The translations under genes and the position numbers were made by a program. Shown here in pieces: positions 35,287 through 47,177 of a DNA stretch of 64,000 bases; positions within the stretch are counted from its first letter, which is position 1; every line of letters begins with the position of its first letter. Source of the stretch: Pogonophryne albipinna. Taxonomy: Eukaryota; Chordata; Actinopteri; Perciformes; Artedidraconidae. Under the pieces are notes generated by a model, which worked only from the letters and a program-made list of their open reading frames with translations, was not told where the DNA came from and ran no database searches. The DNA is taken from positions 23,285,325 to 23,349,324 of the forward strand of contig CM053256.1 in assembly GCA_028583405.1 (NCBI GenBank), given 5' to 3'.

Positions 35287-35538
35287 CCCTTGTGTGGTGT
35301 TCGGGTCAAATTGACCCGATTTCCATTTTCAATGAATAAAAAAAAATATAAGGATATTTTCGTTCAACCTGAAACTCAATGGCCGGGGCTTATTTATTGT
35401 GAAGGACATGTGGAATTGTTTTTATTTTTTTCCACTTATGAAAAAATGCCCACCCGCATTTATGTCCTTCATAAGAGGTTCGGGTCAATCTGACCCGGAT
35501 ACAATACCAGGACAGACAGACAGAGAAAAACACAACAG

Positions 35539-35713
<175 letters not shown>

Positions 35714-35948
35714 TATGCATAGAGAAGCTGTTTGATCCTGTTTTCCCTTGATCTTTACCCTTTGTAGTGTGTACACAAAACTATCCTAGAACATTATAAA
35801 CATTTTAGATCTTCCAGAAATGTATAAACATTTTACATTTTCTCGCACTGTCCCCCCTCGCACCTGCACGCCGGAGGAGGGACTAAACAGAGACATAACC
35901 TCAGTGTAGTAACAGTGTAGTGCAGAACTACAATTATGTACCAACAAA

Positions 35949-36101
35949 ATGGCCAAAAGATATTCTGCCCAGAGAGCCTTGGAGCTAATAATGGATGAGA
36001 GTGAGTGGAATGCATTAGAAGAACACGGTGAAGTGGAACAGGAAGACATTTCTGAAGATGAGGATAATGTGGAGGTAAACTCAGAATTTGGAATTGGAAG
36101 A
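35949..36101 (+). pseudogene. piggyBac transposase N-terminus
   Basis: MAKRYSAQRALELIMDES, then an acidic stretch (EEHGEVEQEDISEDEDN), as at the start of piggyBac/PGBD4-like transposases. It stops after 50 codons. The DDD catalytic core is deleted. Confidence 0.7.
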
Positions 36102-36117
36102 TGAACTTGACTCATAG

Positions 36118-36190
36118 CCAGCTGCTGGAAGACCCCCACAGCCAGCTTCTGGAAGACCCCCACAGCCAGCTGTGAGGTCTGTGGACCCTC
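36118..36190 (+). repeat. 24-bp tandem repeat (about 3 copies)
   Basis: AGCCAGCTGCTGGAAGACCC followed by CCAC, repeated at the site of the piggyBac core deletion. Confidence 0.75.
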
Positions 36191-36284
36191 AAAGGACTCC
36201 AAGACACAGACTACATGCAGCAACTGCAACAAGTACATCTGTGCTATACACACGAAGAAGTTCTGTACATCATGTGTTTCCTAA
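36171..36284 (+). pseudogene. piggyBac transposase C-terminal Cys-rich domain
   Basis: CEVCGPSKDSKTQTTCSNCN, KYICAIHTKKFCTSC and VS stop. The CxxC...CxxC...CxxxH...CxxC arrangement is the cross-brace zinc-binding domain that binds the transposon ends. Confidence 0.75.
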
Positions 36285-36867
36285 ACGGACTTGCCCATTG
36301 ACTCACATGATGTTCTGCAGCGTCACTTCATCAATATATTTTTCGGATATACTGTATTTTATGAATAGTGACTGTTAATTGTTTTTATTTGCTTTGTGTT
36401 TATATCTGTTCTATGTCATTTATATGGATGTTTCATTCTCTCTATTTCACAGCCAAATACTTTTGGCTGTGTGGTTCTTGTGTTCCAATTGCTGATAAAT
36501 TGCTTTATTTCCTTCAGGGCTTTGATTATTATATGACAGATTAAAAATAATAAACATTAATGAAAAAATGTTTCATTTACATGTGTCCTAGAAAAGCATG
36601 AGCAAAATGTAAACTTAGTTTTTATTACAGTGTATTTTTGTTAACATAAATTACATTTGTATCACAAAAAACGATGGACACTTCCATTGTTAAATTTGAT
36701 CTAGCAAAGAGTATTTTCAAAAACTAATCATATATTTCATTTATATTGTTGGGGAATGAGTTAAAGACAATATATATAAGGAATTGTGTATGTTGAATTT
36801 AATTCTGTATTTTTTTTAAACCCTGAAATATGTCCCGGGTCAATTTGACCCAAACATTACCAAAGGG

Positions 36868-37009
36868 TGCGAAATGTGAACATAACACAGATAGCCTCCC
36901 TGCCATCTCCCAGCTCATCGCCACCATCATTAACTCCTCCCCCAGATCTGGATCAGTTCCCCCCTCTCTCAAACTGGCTGCTGTCACACCCATTCTCAAA
37001 AGACCTGGA
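36868..37009 (+). pseudogene. LINE ORF2, continuing segment
   Basis: SLPAISQLIATIINSSPRSG then SVPPSLKLAAVTPILKRPGL: the conserved RT block of the LINE that began at 33960. It is cut at 37018 by a hAT element. Confidence 0.82.
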
Positions 37010-37017
37010 CTCACACC

Positions 37018-38509
37018 TATGGGAATCGTTTGAATTTCCACGATTCTGATTCCGATTCCGATTCTACTTTTCGATTCCGGTTCTTAACGGTTCTCAATTC
37101 CGATTATTTGAGGGGCAGGGTAAACAAATGATACATGCTTCTTCCACCAAAAAAATTACATTTATTCGAGAAACTTTTACACAGGTTAGTTTACACTAAT
37201 ATTCACATTAATCAGTCTGTTTATATTCACTGCTATGTAACTGTAACCTGAGAACCACTGAAGCTACAACAGTGCAACAGTCCAACTTTTAAAGGAAACC
37301 CCCCCCCCATTTAAAAACAGTTCTTGTTGAGAAAAACAAGCATATCTGCCTTCTCAGGCATACCGGGAAGAAATGTTTGAACATTTTAAAGTAAAATGCT
37401 TCAATCTGGTGCACTTTAAGCAGAATTACTAGAGACTAGATCTAGGGGGTACAACTCTAAACACCCATATGAAAAAGATCGGTTTATATTTTAATAATTA
37501 AATAAGTATGTGAACATAACCAATAACCTACCATAGCCAATAACAAATACATGTAACGTATTTTATTTTTGTAGTTCATTCATATCTTATTTTACTATTT
37601 TATTTATGCATATTTTTTTATCTCTCCAGTTTAAAACGATAAGTCTGGTTTACTGTCCTATAGTATACATTGGAATGATTTCAAACCTGTTTTATCCCAA
37701 TAATTATAAAGGAGTGCCTTGGAAATATGTGTTTACATACATTGTGATCAAAACGTTTGAGACCCACTGAGATAACTTAGACTAAAGTGAACTATCTAAA
37801 CACTCAGAGTCCTTTACCTCACTGAGCTGTAGTATCAGCCTCTCAGTCTGACTGGAGAGGACTCTCCCTCCACATTATTGTAGAAACATCTTCTTCTAAT
37901 ATCCGTTAGAGCAGCTAGCACCAGATGCTAATAACAACAGCGCGTACCGGTGCACCCTCCCTTTCTCCCTCCCTCGCTCGCTCCCTCGCTCGCTCCCTCG
38001 CTCGCTCCCACGCTCGCTCCCACGCTCACTCGCACTTTGGCTGTGAGCTGCGGGTGCCAGATAAGCCAACATCCCCCATTTTCATCACTTGCCCATCGTA
38101 CAGGGCAAATGAAAAGTGTAACCGGGATGAAAAGGGTGTTACATTTACTTAATTATGAATGTTGTTACATCAAGGCCGAACATTAGGATGAGCACCAACG
38201 GTCCAAACTTTTTTTTCCCCTCCCAGAGCTGTCAGCGCAGCGCCTCCACAGATCTGGCGCCCTAGGCGAACATCTATAACGCCAGTGCGACGGGCCGGCC
38301 CTGGTCCCAGGTTACGCTGTAGGAAGTGTAGGTACAACGCTACATTTCCCGCCTCGCCGCAGTCATACAGTAGGCTACGGAGAGCGGCGAGAAACATTTC
38401 CTCAGGCATCGAAAAGCGGAACCGAAATTCACATTTCTAAATGATGCCGTTGGAATCGAAGTGTTGGAACCGGTTCCGAACCGGAACCGGTTCTCGGTAC
38501 CCAACCCTA
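37018..38509. mobile_element. hAT-type element 1, 1.49 kb, 8-bp TSD
   Basis: TSD CTCACACC at 37010-37017 and 38510-38517. Left end TATGGGAATCGTTTGAA, right end CGGTACCCAACCCTA; GATTCCG-rich and GGAACCGG-rich subterminal repeats. No transposase, so non-autonomous. It carries a 12-bp (CCCTCGCTCGCT)n array at 37960-38035. Confidence 0.85.
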
Positions 38510-38523
38510 CTCACACCTGACAT

Positions 38524-39829
38524 TAGGGGTGGGCGATATGACGATATATATCGTCGTGACAATATTAGGTCTCCACGATATGCTTTTTCAGAGATATCGT
38601 ATCTATTTTTTTTTAAATAATCATTAAAACTGTCATTTGTACGGCGATCAAGCCTGAAGCCACAGAGATGGACACGATCCCCTGTCCGGCTAGGGTTAGG
38701 GTTAGCCAACACACTCTCACTCCATAATCGTCCAGGAGCGATGTTTGGTCAGTGTCCGTGGCGTGCAGTTGTGACGCTCCTAGGCTCCTTCAGCTTCATA
38801 AAGGGACGCAAATAGCTTTCAACTGATTGCAATGTATTCCCATCTGCGGCGGGATTTGACGCTCATGGAAGCACGGCATTCGTTTGTGTCGGCTGCCCTT
38901 AAAGGCAATGTGAGCGTCCATTCTCATTGGATAACGGAGAATTGTACACCCGGAAGTAAGTATTCCCCTTACTGTCGATTGATTTTACAGTGATATCTGC
39001 ACTACTCATCGACTAAAAAACACCAGATTATCCTTGTTAATTACACAACATTGATTGGTTTAAATTGTGTGCAATGCTTTTGTATTTTTCCCCTTCGATT
39101 CGGAGAAACAAATATTTTTTCGGAGTAAAGGATGGCAGAAGACACTACACTACCCAGAATCCCCAGCTATCGTTTAGGACTACACCATGTACTCTGTTTG
39201 ACAAGCCCCGTGATAGTCCTCAAGCTCTGTGATTGGAGCGTGTGCTCCGAGGGTTACGCCGAGCCTCGAACAGCACTTGAAATGGGATGGAACCACGGCA
39301 GACTGTCCAAAACTGGATTTGAACGGCTGGGGGAGCGGGAGGGGAAGAGGCTCGCCGTGCGCGGCGCAGGGGGCTATGACAGCGGACGGAGAGCATCTTC
39401 CCCTCCCGCTCCCCCAGCCTCACCTACTGATTTTAATTTCACCATATATCAAGCCCGATCGATTTCACAATGTCAGCGCACCTCTGCTTTCGTGTTGGTA
39501 GTTCAGTCCGAGTTGTTTGACACGCTAGTGCTAGTGCTACCTCAGAAAGTTCATTTTTATACTGAGAAACTGTGCCTTGAAGCCATATCAAAATGTTGAA
39601 TTGTTCATTCAGGGATTCATTTCTGAAATAAAACCAGCTTGAAATGCTATGTTGGTCTGTTACTCCTTTTTGTTTTAGTTTCTGTTACCTTGTAGGTGCT
39701 TGTACTGTTAAGTAACTTGAAAAATAACCATAATAACCGACATGAAAAAATATCGTGATATATATCGTCTATCGTGATACTGCTTGAAAAATATTGTGAT
39801 AATATATTTTTCAATATCGCCCACCCCTA
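38524..39829. mobile_element. hAT-type element 2, 1.31 kb, 8-bp TSD
   Basis: TSD CCTGACAT at 38516-38523 and 39830-39837. Ends TAGGGGTGGGCGATATG and ATATCGCCCACCCCTA. No transposase. The ORF at 39132-39599 has no domain I know. It was inserted into the right flank of hAT element 1. Confidence 0.88.
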
Positions 39830-39948
39830 CCTGACATCATGTCCAACTTCCGGCCCATCTCAAATCTCCCCTTTCTGTCAAAAACACGTGAACGTGTCAT
39901 TGCCTCACAACTTAAATCCCACCTCAAAGAGGTCATTTGAGCAATGAC
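39830..39948 (+). pseudogene. LINE ORF2, third segment, running into the gap
   Basis: DIMSNFRPISNLPFLSKTRE then RVIASQLKSHLKEVI: the next RT block, in order after the segment at 36868-37009, ending in a stop before the N run. Confidence 0.85.
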
Positions 39949-40909
39949 NNNNNNNNNNNNNNNNNNNNNNNNNNNNNNNNNNNNNNNNNNNNNNNNNNNN
40001 NNNNNNNNNNNNNNNNNNNNNNNNNNNNNNNNNNNNNNNNNNNNNNNNNNNNNNNNNNNNNNNNNNNNNNNNNNNNNNNNNNNNNNNNNNNNNNNNNNNN
40101 NNNNNNNNNNNNNNNNNNNNNNNNNNNNNNNNNNNNNNNNNNNNNNNNNNNNNNNNNNNNNNNNNNNNNNNNNNNNNNNNNNNNNNNNNNNNNNNNNNNN
40201 NNNNNNNNNNNNNNNNNNNNNNNNNNNNNNNNNNNNNNNNNNNNNNNNNNNNNNNNNNNNNNNNNNNNNNNNNNNNNNNNNNNNNNNNNNNNNNNNNNNN
40301 NNNNNNNNNNNNNNNNNNNNNNNNNNNNNNNNNNNNNNNNNNNNNNNNNNNNNNNNNNNNNNNNNNNNNNNNNNNNNNNNNNNNNNNNNNNNNNNNNNNN
40401 NNNNNNNNNNNNNNNNNNNNNNNNNNNNNNNNNNNNNNNNNNNNNNNNNNNNNNNNNNNNNNNNNNNNNNNNNNNNNNNNNNNNNNNNNNNNNNNNNNNN
40501 NNNNNNNNNNNNNNNNNNNNNNNNNNNNNNNNNNNNNNNNNNNNNNNNNNNNNNNNNNNNNNNNNNNNNNNNNNNNNNNNNNNNNNNNNNNNNNNNNNNN
40601 NNNNNNNNNNNNNNNNNNNNNNNNNNNNNNNNNNNNNNNNNNNNNNNNNNNNNNNNNNNNNNNNNNNNNNNNNNNNNNNNNNNNNNNNNNNNNNNNNNNN
40701 NNNNNNNNNNNNNNNNNNNNNNNNNNNNNNNNNNNNNNNNNNNNNNNNNNNNNNNNNNNNNNNNNNNNNNNNNNNNNNNNNNNNNNNNNNNNNNNNNNNN
40801 NNNNNNNNNNNNNNNNNNNNNNNNNNNNNNNNNNNNNNNNNNNNNNNNNNNNNNNNNNNNNNNNNNNNNNNNNNNNNNNNNNNNNNNNNNNNNNNNNNNN
40901 NNNNNNNNN
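39949..40909. other. Assembly gap (961 N)
   Basis: Unknown bases. The open frames drawn through it are artefacts. The rest of the LINE RT may lie here. Confidence 0.99.
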
Positions 40910-43180
40910 AAAGCTGTCCATTGATTTCTATGGCAACCTGCTTGCTTACATCAGCCATCGACCACAGACAGAACAATGCCATTCATCACATGTATAACGC
41001 CGGGCGGATAATGTGTTTGTGTGAGAGGGTGAACTCGAGAAATAGAAAATCACAGGGAGGAAGCATCACAGCGTTTATTTATAGCGTGTTGTGTATGTAC
41101 ACATACATGACCACGTGATAACTATGTATGACCGTCTGTATGAGTGTGTGCGCCTGTGTTTCCAGGCAGCGGAGAACTGAAGCAGTGGCTGACGTCAAGC
41201 AGACGACCTTGGGTCTAGATGTGTTTACTGCTGTGTAAAGTGTCTGTACTGGCTGAGCCCCCCCCCCCGAGTCTGGAAAACGTTGCTGTGTGTGTGCGAG
41301 GCCATGCCGACATGCCAACCGACTACAACACACACTGTCTGCCACCACCAGCCTTGTAGGGAGATACAGTGATTCCTAAATACGAGCAGACATAATTAGA
41401 AACACAAAGCTACACACTGTCATATTTCGCTGGAGTGCCAGACACACAGTCGTAAATATTGGATTACTGCCACGGCTTTGTTTGTCTGTTGATTAGTAGG
41501 AGAGATAATTCTTCCTTTCCTGCTGAAACCCTCTGCTGTGTTACATTATTGATGACTTGCTTGGTGGCAGAGTAAGCCACTGTGGATTTTGTTACTTTAT
41601 TTCCTTAAAATGTACTACTGTTGTGGTGTCATATTGTAGATATCCTGCTCTCTTGTTGGTGTTTTGTTCCTTCAGGTGACATCACTGGTTGGATATTGCA
41701 AAATGCATAAATTGTCAAGTGACTAAAGGTACGTTAAATACCAGAAATACTTTACAATGCAATACAGAGCAAATACTAAGTTAGTGACATTTATGATATT
41801 TACTTTTTAAAGATTGCTATCGGTGCTGATTTAACACCATAGTCATTTTTGAAGCTGCAAGTTGCAATGAAAGGTAGATAGAGCATCACCTGTTGCTATT
41901 ATTCGTTTTTAAGTAAGCCCTGAAAGGTAAACAAGAAAATCACAAGCACAAAATCCCCATACTTGACCACGTACTGTATGGGCATGCATCTACGAGTTCA
42001 TCCTTTCACGTACTCCGGTGGTTCATATTTGTATTTTGTTCCTCTACTGTGCTTTAATATTCAAAAATGTCTTTATTGTTCTCATCTCATGTGCTGTAGC
42101 ATCTCTTTTCACCCTCTGTCTGAAACCAGAGCCAAATCAGCTCTGATTGGTTAGCTGGCTGGCTCTGTTGGGATTAGTCAACAGTTTAGAGATGTCCCTT
42201 CCCTCAGCATATCATGTACAATGTGTTGGAGTGCTAGCAAAATGAAACACAAGTGTTACATAGTGATGTTACTATGTTAAATGTTATTCAATTTGGCAAC
42301 AAGAGGCTGAAATGCTTCATACCTCATGTGCTTGAGCTAAAATAACTCATGTTTTATTCTGGGTGAATTTAGTTAATTGCTTTGAAACAAATGTCATGAA
42401 TCTGATAAAATGCACAATTAGATGTGATAAAGGCTAACCTAATGTTATGTGTCAGTGTTTGTGGCTGCCATTCAACATTAAATAAATGAGACAAATTGTC
42501 ACAACTTGTCACCCCTTGTCACATCATAATAAATCCCCAGTCTTGTGACAGTTAAGAGATTTACTGTCAGGCATGTTTACACCTCTAACAGACAGACGCT
42601 CTGAGAATGAAAACCTTCTTTTACCTTCTGTCTTTCCCTTCCACTATTAGGTAAATAGTGCACCTTCCCCATACTTCCTCGGTCTGTCCAGGGAAGGGCA
42701 TGTCTAATGTGTTTACCATCAATCGTGCTTTAAGAACCGAGTACTTTTTGCAGTCTCAGAGGGACGGATGAATCACACCCTCAGAGTGGATGAAATGTGG
42801 CACATCAGATGTTGGTAGCTTTTTAACTTCACCAATGAGTCATGAGTGATTCCTATTCCGCACATCACCCAGACTAAACACACACATAGAGTTTGGAGAG
42901 TGTGAGGAGTCCTGGGAAACACTTCCTGTTGACTGGCGAAGTGCCCAGAGGGGTTTCCATGTTGATGTGATGGAACATCATATGAGGACTGTGCGGTCTA
43001 CACCTGTACACTTTTTATATAGTGTTTTTTAAGATAATTTTTCAAAGTTCCCTTTTTTTTCTGAAGGTTTTAAGGTTTAACTAATATGCAATACAGATTT
43101 TAAATGAGTTTTGGTCACTAGACTTCGTAAGAGCAGATGAAAACCAAATCAATTAGTTGAATCAAGCTTTGCGCAACAGC
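40910..43180. other. Non-coding stretch
   Basis: No gene or classified repeat recognised. The LINE does not continue after the gap, so its end is missing or inside it. Confidence 0.5.
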
Positions 43181-43182
43181 TA

Positions 43183-44691
43183 CACTGTAAAATATTACCA
43201 TGATTTCACAATATTTAGCTGTAATATTTTACAATAAATTACTGTTTTACCACTTTACAGTCTTTACCTGTAATGTTCACAATATAATACTGTAATTTTG
43301 AATTTCACAGTGAAATCAATGCAGGCACAGTTAATTACTGTGAATGTACAGGATCAATGATTACCAGGATTTCACAAAATGTTACTGTATTATTTCACAG
43401 TAAAATACTGTATTCAGACCATCCTCTGTGATAACACAACAAATTAAGTGATTTTCTTGCTTTTATCGCTCTTGCTTTAAATACTAATTTATTTCTTTGG
43501 TGCAGGTTTCACTTAAATTGAAAGGGTTCACCGCTGAATGTGCCTTAAAATAAACGATGCAACATATAAATCTATGTAAAATTGAAATTGTTATCTTGGC
43601 TTATTGTTTTCAGGTGCTTCCTGGGCATTAATCCTGAGACAGGCTTGAAAACCAAAAAGAGGCATGGCAATTTAAACCCCCATGTCAGCACATTCTTCAG
43701 AAAAATTCTTGACTTAGAGTGGTGCACCTGGTCTGCCCCTGGCTCCGCTTCTGCCCAGGTGTTCCAAATGCCACTCAGCCGTGTATATATAAAGAGAAGC
43801 TGGAGGAGAAGGATGTCTCGCCTATCCTAATGCCGGGAGACACTCTCCTTAGAATACCTCTTTGCCATTTTGAGCTGTAGGCCATATTTTTGCAGATGTG
43901 TTTATGTTTAGCCAGGAGGACCTGGTAGTCCAGTTTTCGGCTTTATTTTGTTTCCCATAGGGTTTATAATTGAATTCTGGTTGGGGGGGGGGAGCTCTGG
44001 GTCCTACGGCCCCTCCTTCTGTTTGTTCCTTTTGGCCACTCCTCCAGACCTCTTCTTGTTTCCCGTTTCGCTTGTGTGAGCAAACGGCTGATTATCAATA
44101 AATGCTTGTTACCAAGTATCGGTTATTGTATTGTGTGTATTCTTTCATGTTGCGGGTCTCAGCACGAGCCACTACCGCGGAGTAGAGGTTGGGGCCGTAA
44201 CAACATGTCCAAGACACTGTGAAATGTACTTTGCACTTCAATGGAGTAATACAAAGTTAAAATGGGCATTTTCGTTGTTTTTCTTTGTTGATTGTGCTGA
44301 TTCATGGTAAAATCCCTGTTAACTAGTCAAATTTACCATATATTATCGTATTTTTACATTTTTATATTTACAGTAAATTACTGGCTACTGTGTTGCATTA
44401 CTTCTACAGTAATAGTGTGAAAATACAGGTAATTACTGTAATTTATGTACAGCAAGGTACCATAATACCACAGCTCTGTACTGCAATATCACAGTAATTC
44501 CATGGGCATGGCAACTGTAAAGTCACAGTATTTAATTGTACTTTTATTGCTGTAAGATATCTACTAAGATTAAATTACTGTGAAATATGTACAGTCAATT
44601 ACTGTGAAATATTTACAGTAAATTACTGTGAAATCCATGCAACTAGTAGCCAGTAATTTACTGTAATTTTACAGCCAAACATTTTACAGTG
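43183..44691. mobile_element. TA-flanked element with ACTGTAA-rich arms
   Basis: Ends CACTGTAAAAT and ATTTTACAGTG, with TA on each side (43181-43182, 44692-44693). The arms (43183-43440, 44330-44691) are full of short 'tttcacagtaaattactgta' type repeats. This resembles fish Tc1/mariner MITEs. A 0.6-kb insertion sits inside. Confidence 0.7.
43600..44205 (+). repeat. LTR-like insertion inside the TA-flanked element
   Basis: TATATATAAAGAGAAGC at about 43783 looks like a promoter box, AATAAATGCTTG at about 44097 like a polyadenylation signal, and the end GGGGCCGTAACA like an LTR end. Left boundary and TSD not found. Confidence 0.42.
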
Positions 44692-45130
44692 TAGCCACAG
44701 ATCTCAGGATTGGTAGAAAACAGTCACTGGAACATCTAATTTTTGCAGCTTCAGAAAGAAATGATGAAAATCTATTTATTGAGCAATGGCCTTTAAATTG
44801 CCAAGATCTATCTGGCAGGGGATGACTCCCAGGTTTGTTGCTAAGGATATGACTATTCAGTCTAAACTAGCCTTGGCCTGGAGAAAGGCTTTGCAGAGGC
44901 AAAATCTCTCTGTCAGTGGAGCAGTCTGCAGTCCTCAGCTGGACTCTTAATGCCTCGTCCTCAGAGCCCAAGAAAGACAGCTGCTGAGCCGCTAATGGGT
45001 CCTCACTCTAACCATCACCTTATCTTCTGCAAAGCATGGTTAGAAAAAAGGATGTGAAATCCCTGATAGGATTGTCTTTACCTTCAAGGAAACTGTGCCA
45101 ACATTTATGGATGTCAAATCAACATTGATG

Positions 45131-45570
<440 letters not shown>

Positions 45571-45608
45571 CCTGAGTTCCTCTGTGTCTCGCTGTCTGGC
45601 AGACCCCA

Positions 45609-45786
45609 TGCCATCATCATTTTCTGTTTAAAGCAGCTTTGCTAGACGTTGATAACATGCATTCTTCACATGCTGAAGATATGGATTTGAAAAAATGCAC
45701 GCTTTGCAACATAACACAAGTTAAGGACATTTCTTGACATAATAAACATCTAGCAAAGCTGCTTTAAACAGAAAATGATGATGGCC
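45609..45786. repeat. Inverted repeat with ~36-bp arms
   Basis: CATCATCATTTTCTGTTTAA (from about 45612) to GCTTTGCTAGA is matched by TCTAGCAAAGC to TTAAACAGAAAATGATGATG (to about 45784); spacer of about 105 bases. Confidence 0.85.
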
Positions 45787-45954
45787 TTTGAACACAGATT
45801 CTGAGGATCCTTTATGCTTCTGCTTTTATCCATCAGGTCAAAATAGGATTCACACACCTGACATCATTGTGATATATCAGGCCTCAGCCTCTTCAGCACA
45901 TTACAATCAAAGAATTTAAGAATAAACAAATATAACAATTACAATCCAGTGCCT

Positions 45955-46226
45955 CTTGTCAACTGGCAACTCACAATTCCACACATTTCAATTTCACAGG
46001 CAAATGGGACTTCATGCTTAAAATGACTGCATGTGCAAGCATGTACATACATTGAGGTTTTACCTGATCACTAACAATGAACTTGAACAGTAGAAATACT
46101 GGATATGCCCCTCTTTTGAACTGGCAACTTACACATCCACACATTCTTTGATTCTCTATTTCAGAAGAGAATTTATATGCTTAAAATTAAATGAATGCTG
46201 TGAGGTTTTACATGAGCACTAACCAC
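45955..46226. repeat. Diverged two-copy tandem repeat (~150 bp)
   Basis: 'gcctcttgtcaactggcaac...cacacatt...ttgaggttttacctgatcactaac' at 45955-46078 recurs, changed, at 46108-46226. It lies in the 3' flank of gene family copy 3. Confidence 0.55.
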
Positions 46227-46560
46227 AATGCTAAAACAGGCAAAACATAGGTTAAAGTCATGTCTGGCTTCCCCATTAACATTGACAGCAAAAGCTTTGT
46301 TTTCCGAGACCTTATGCGTTGCGAGCATCGAGAGCCAAGCTCGTAAAAGATAGTCTGAATGGCTTCAAAGGTATACCACATCTCCTTTGGATAATCCATG
46401 TTCATTGCATAAAGTAGGCCAAAGAGGTATGCAAAGGCAGTAGAGAGGTCTGGTAGGTCATGCAGTACAATGGTCCCTTCCAACACAACAGCCACGTCTC
46501 GCACATTTGGCGATATGGCGGCATCATCATCTTCAATGACGGTGAGGATGGCCAAAAACA
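46208..46560 (-). pseudogene. Terminal exon, teleost gene family copy 3
   Basis: It reads VIEDDDAAISPNVRDVAVVL, EGTIVLHDLPDLSTAFAYLF, GLLYAMNMDYPKEMWYTFEA and ELGSRCSQRIRSRKTKLLL. The blocks VVLEG, LFGLLYAMN, YP and TFEA line up with copies 1 and 2. The frame stays open to 46208, past the usual end. A normal acceptor AG is not evident before VIEDDD, and no upstream exon was found; an LTR element lies 200 bases upstream. It may be an isolated exon or a retained duplicate. Confidence 0.65.
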
Positions 46561-46609
46561 AAAACAAAATAGAATAAACTATATTTAATTGATTCAACAA
46601 CAAAAAATT

Positions 46610-46725
46610 CAAACGTTGAAATGGTATCTGTAATAACAAATCGAATCAACATTGATTTTTCAACCTCAACCAAAAATAACCAATTTAACCAAAATCCAAT
46701 GTTGAATCAATGTCTTTTGCTATCT
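46610..46725. repeat. Short dispersed repeat of the CAACGTTGAA type
   Basis: Alternating direct and inverted variants of AATCAACATTGATT, CAACGTTTGAA and GATTCAACATTGG, a motif seen widely in fish. Confidence 0.5.
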
Positions 46726-46759
46726 GGGTATCTGCTTCTTCATGCTGATGAGCTCCCTC

Positions 46760-47177
46760 TGTCAGGAAGCGTGGAAAAGGTAGGACCCGAATGCAGAATT
46801 TAACAAAAAGCGAGCTTTATTAAATAATAACAGCTGTGTCAAAAGGCAGTGTCCAAAATATCCAAAAATAAACGAGCAGCACAAGGAACCTGGACCGTGG
46901 AATAACATGGAGGGAAAACAATGGACCGACATGGAACACAGGACAAGACTAAATACACATAAGGGTAATCACAGGACAAGACACAGCTGGGCAGGGGAGG
47001 GAGAAACACAAGGGCAACAGGTGAACACAATGAGACAGACACACCAGGGAACTAACGACAGGGAGGAGGACCAGACAAAACACAAGGAGGAAGACAAAAC
47101 ACAGAATGAACAGACTTACAAAACCCATAACCAGACAGACAACACTAAAACCGTGACATAAACCTAGGAGTGTGACA
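46760..47177 (-). repeat. LTR (3' in element orientation)
   Basis: TGTCAGGAAGCGTGG to GGAGTGTGACA on plus. It differs from the other LTR by a few substitutions and a short indel (GACAAGACT against GGGAAGACTAGACT). Confidence 0.92.

Noticed and set aside
39905..41118. Open frames of 320-390 codons
   Set aside because: They run through the assembly gap and consist of unknown residues.
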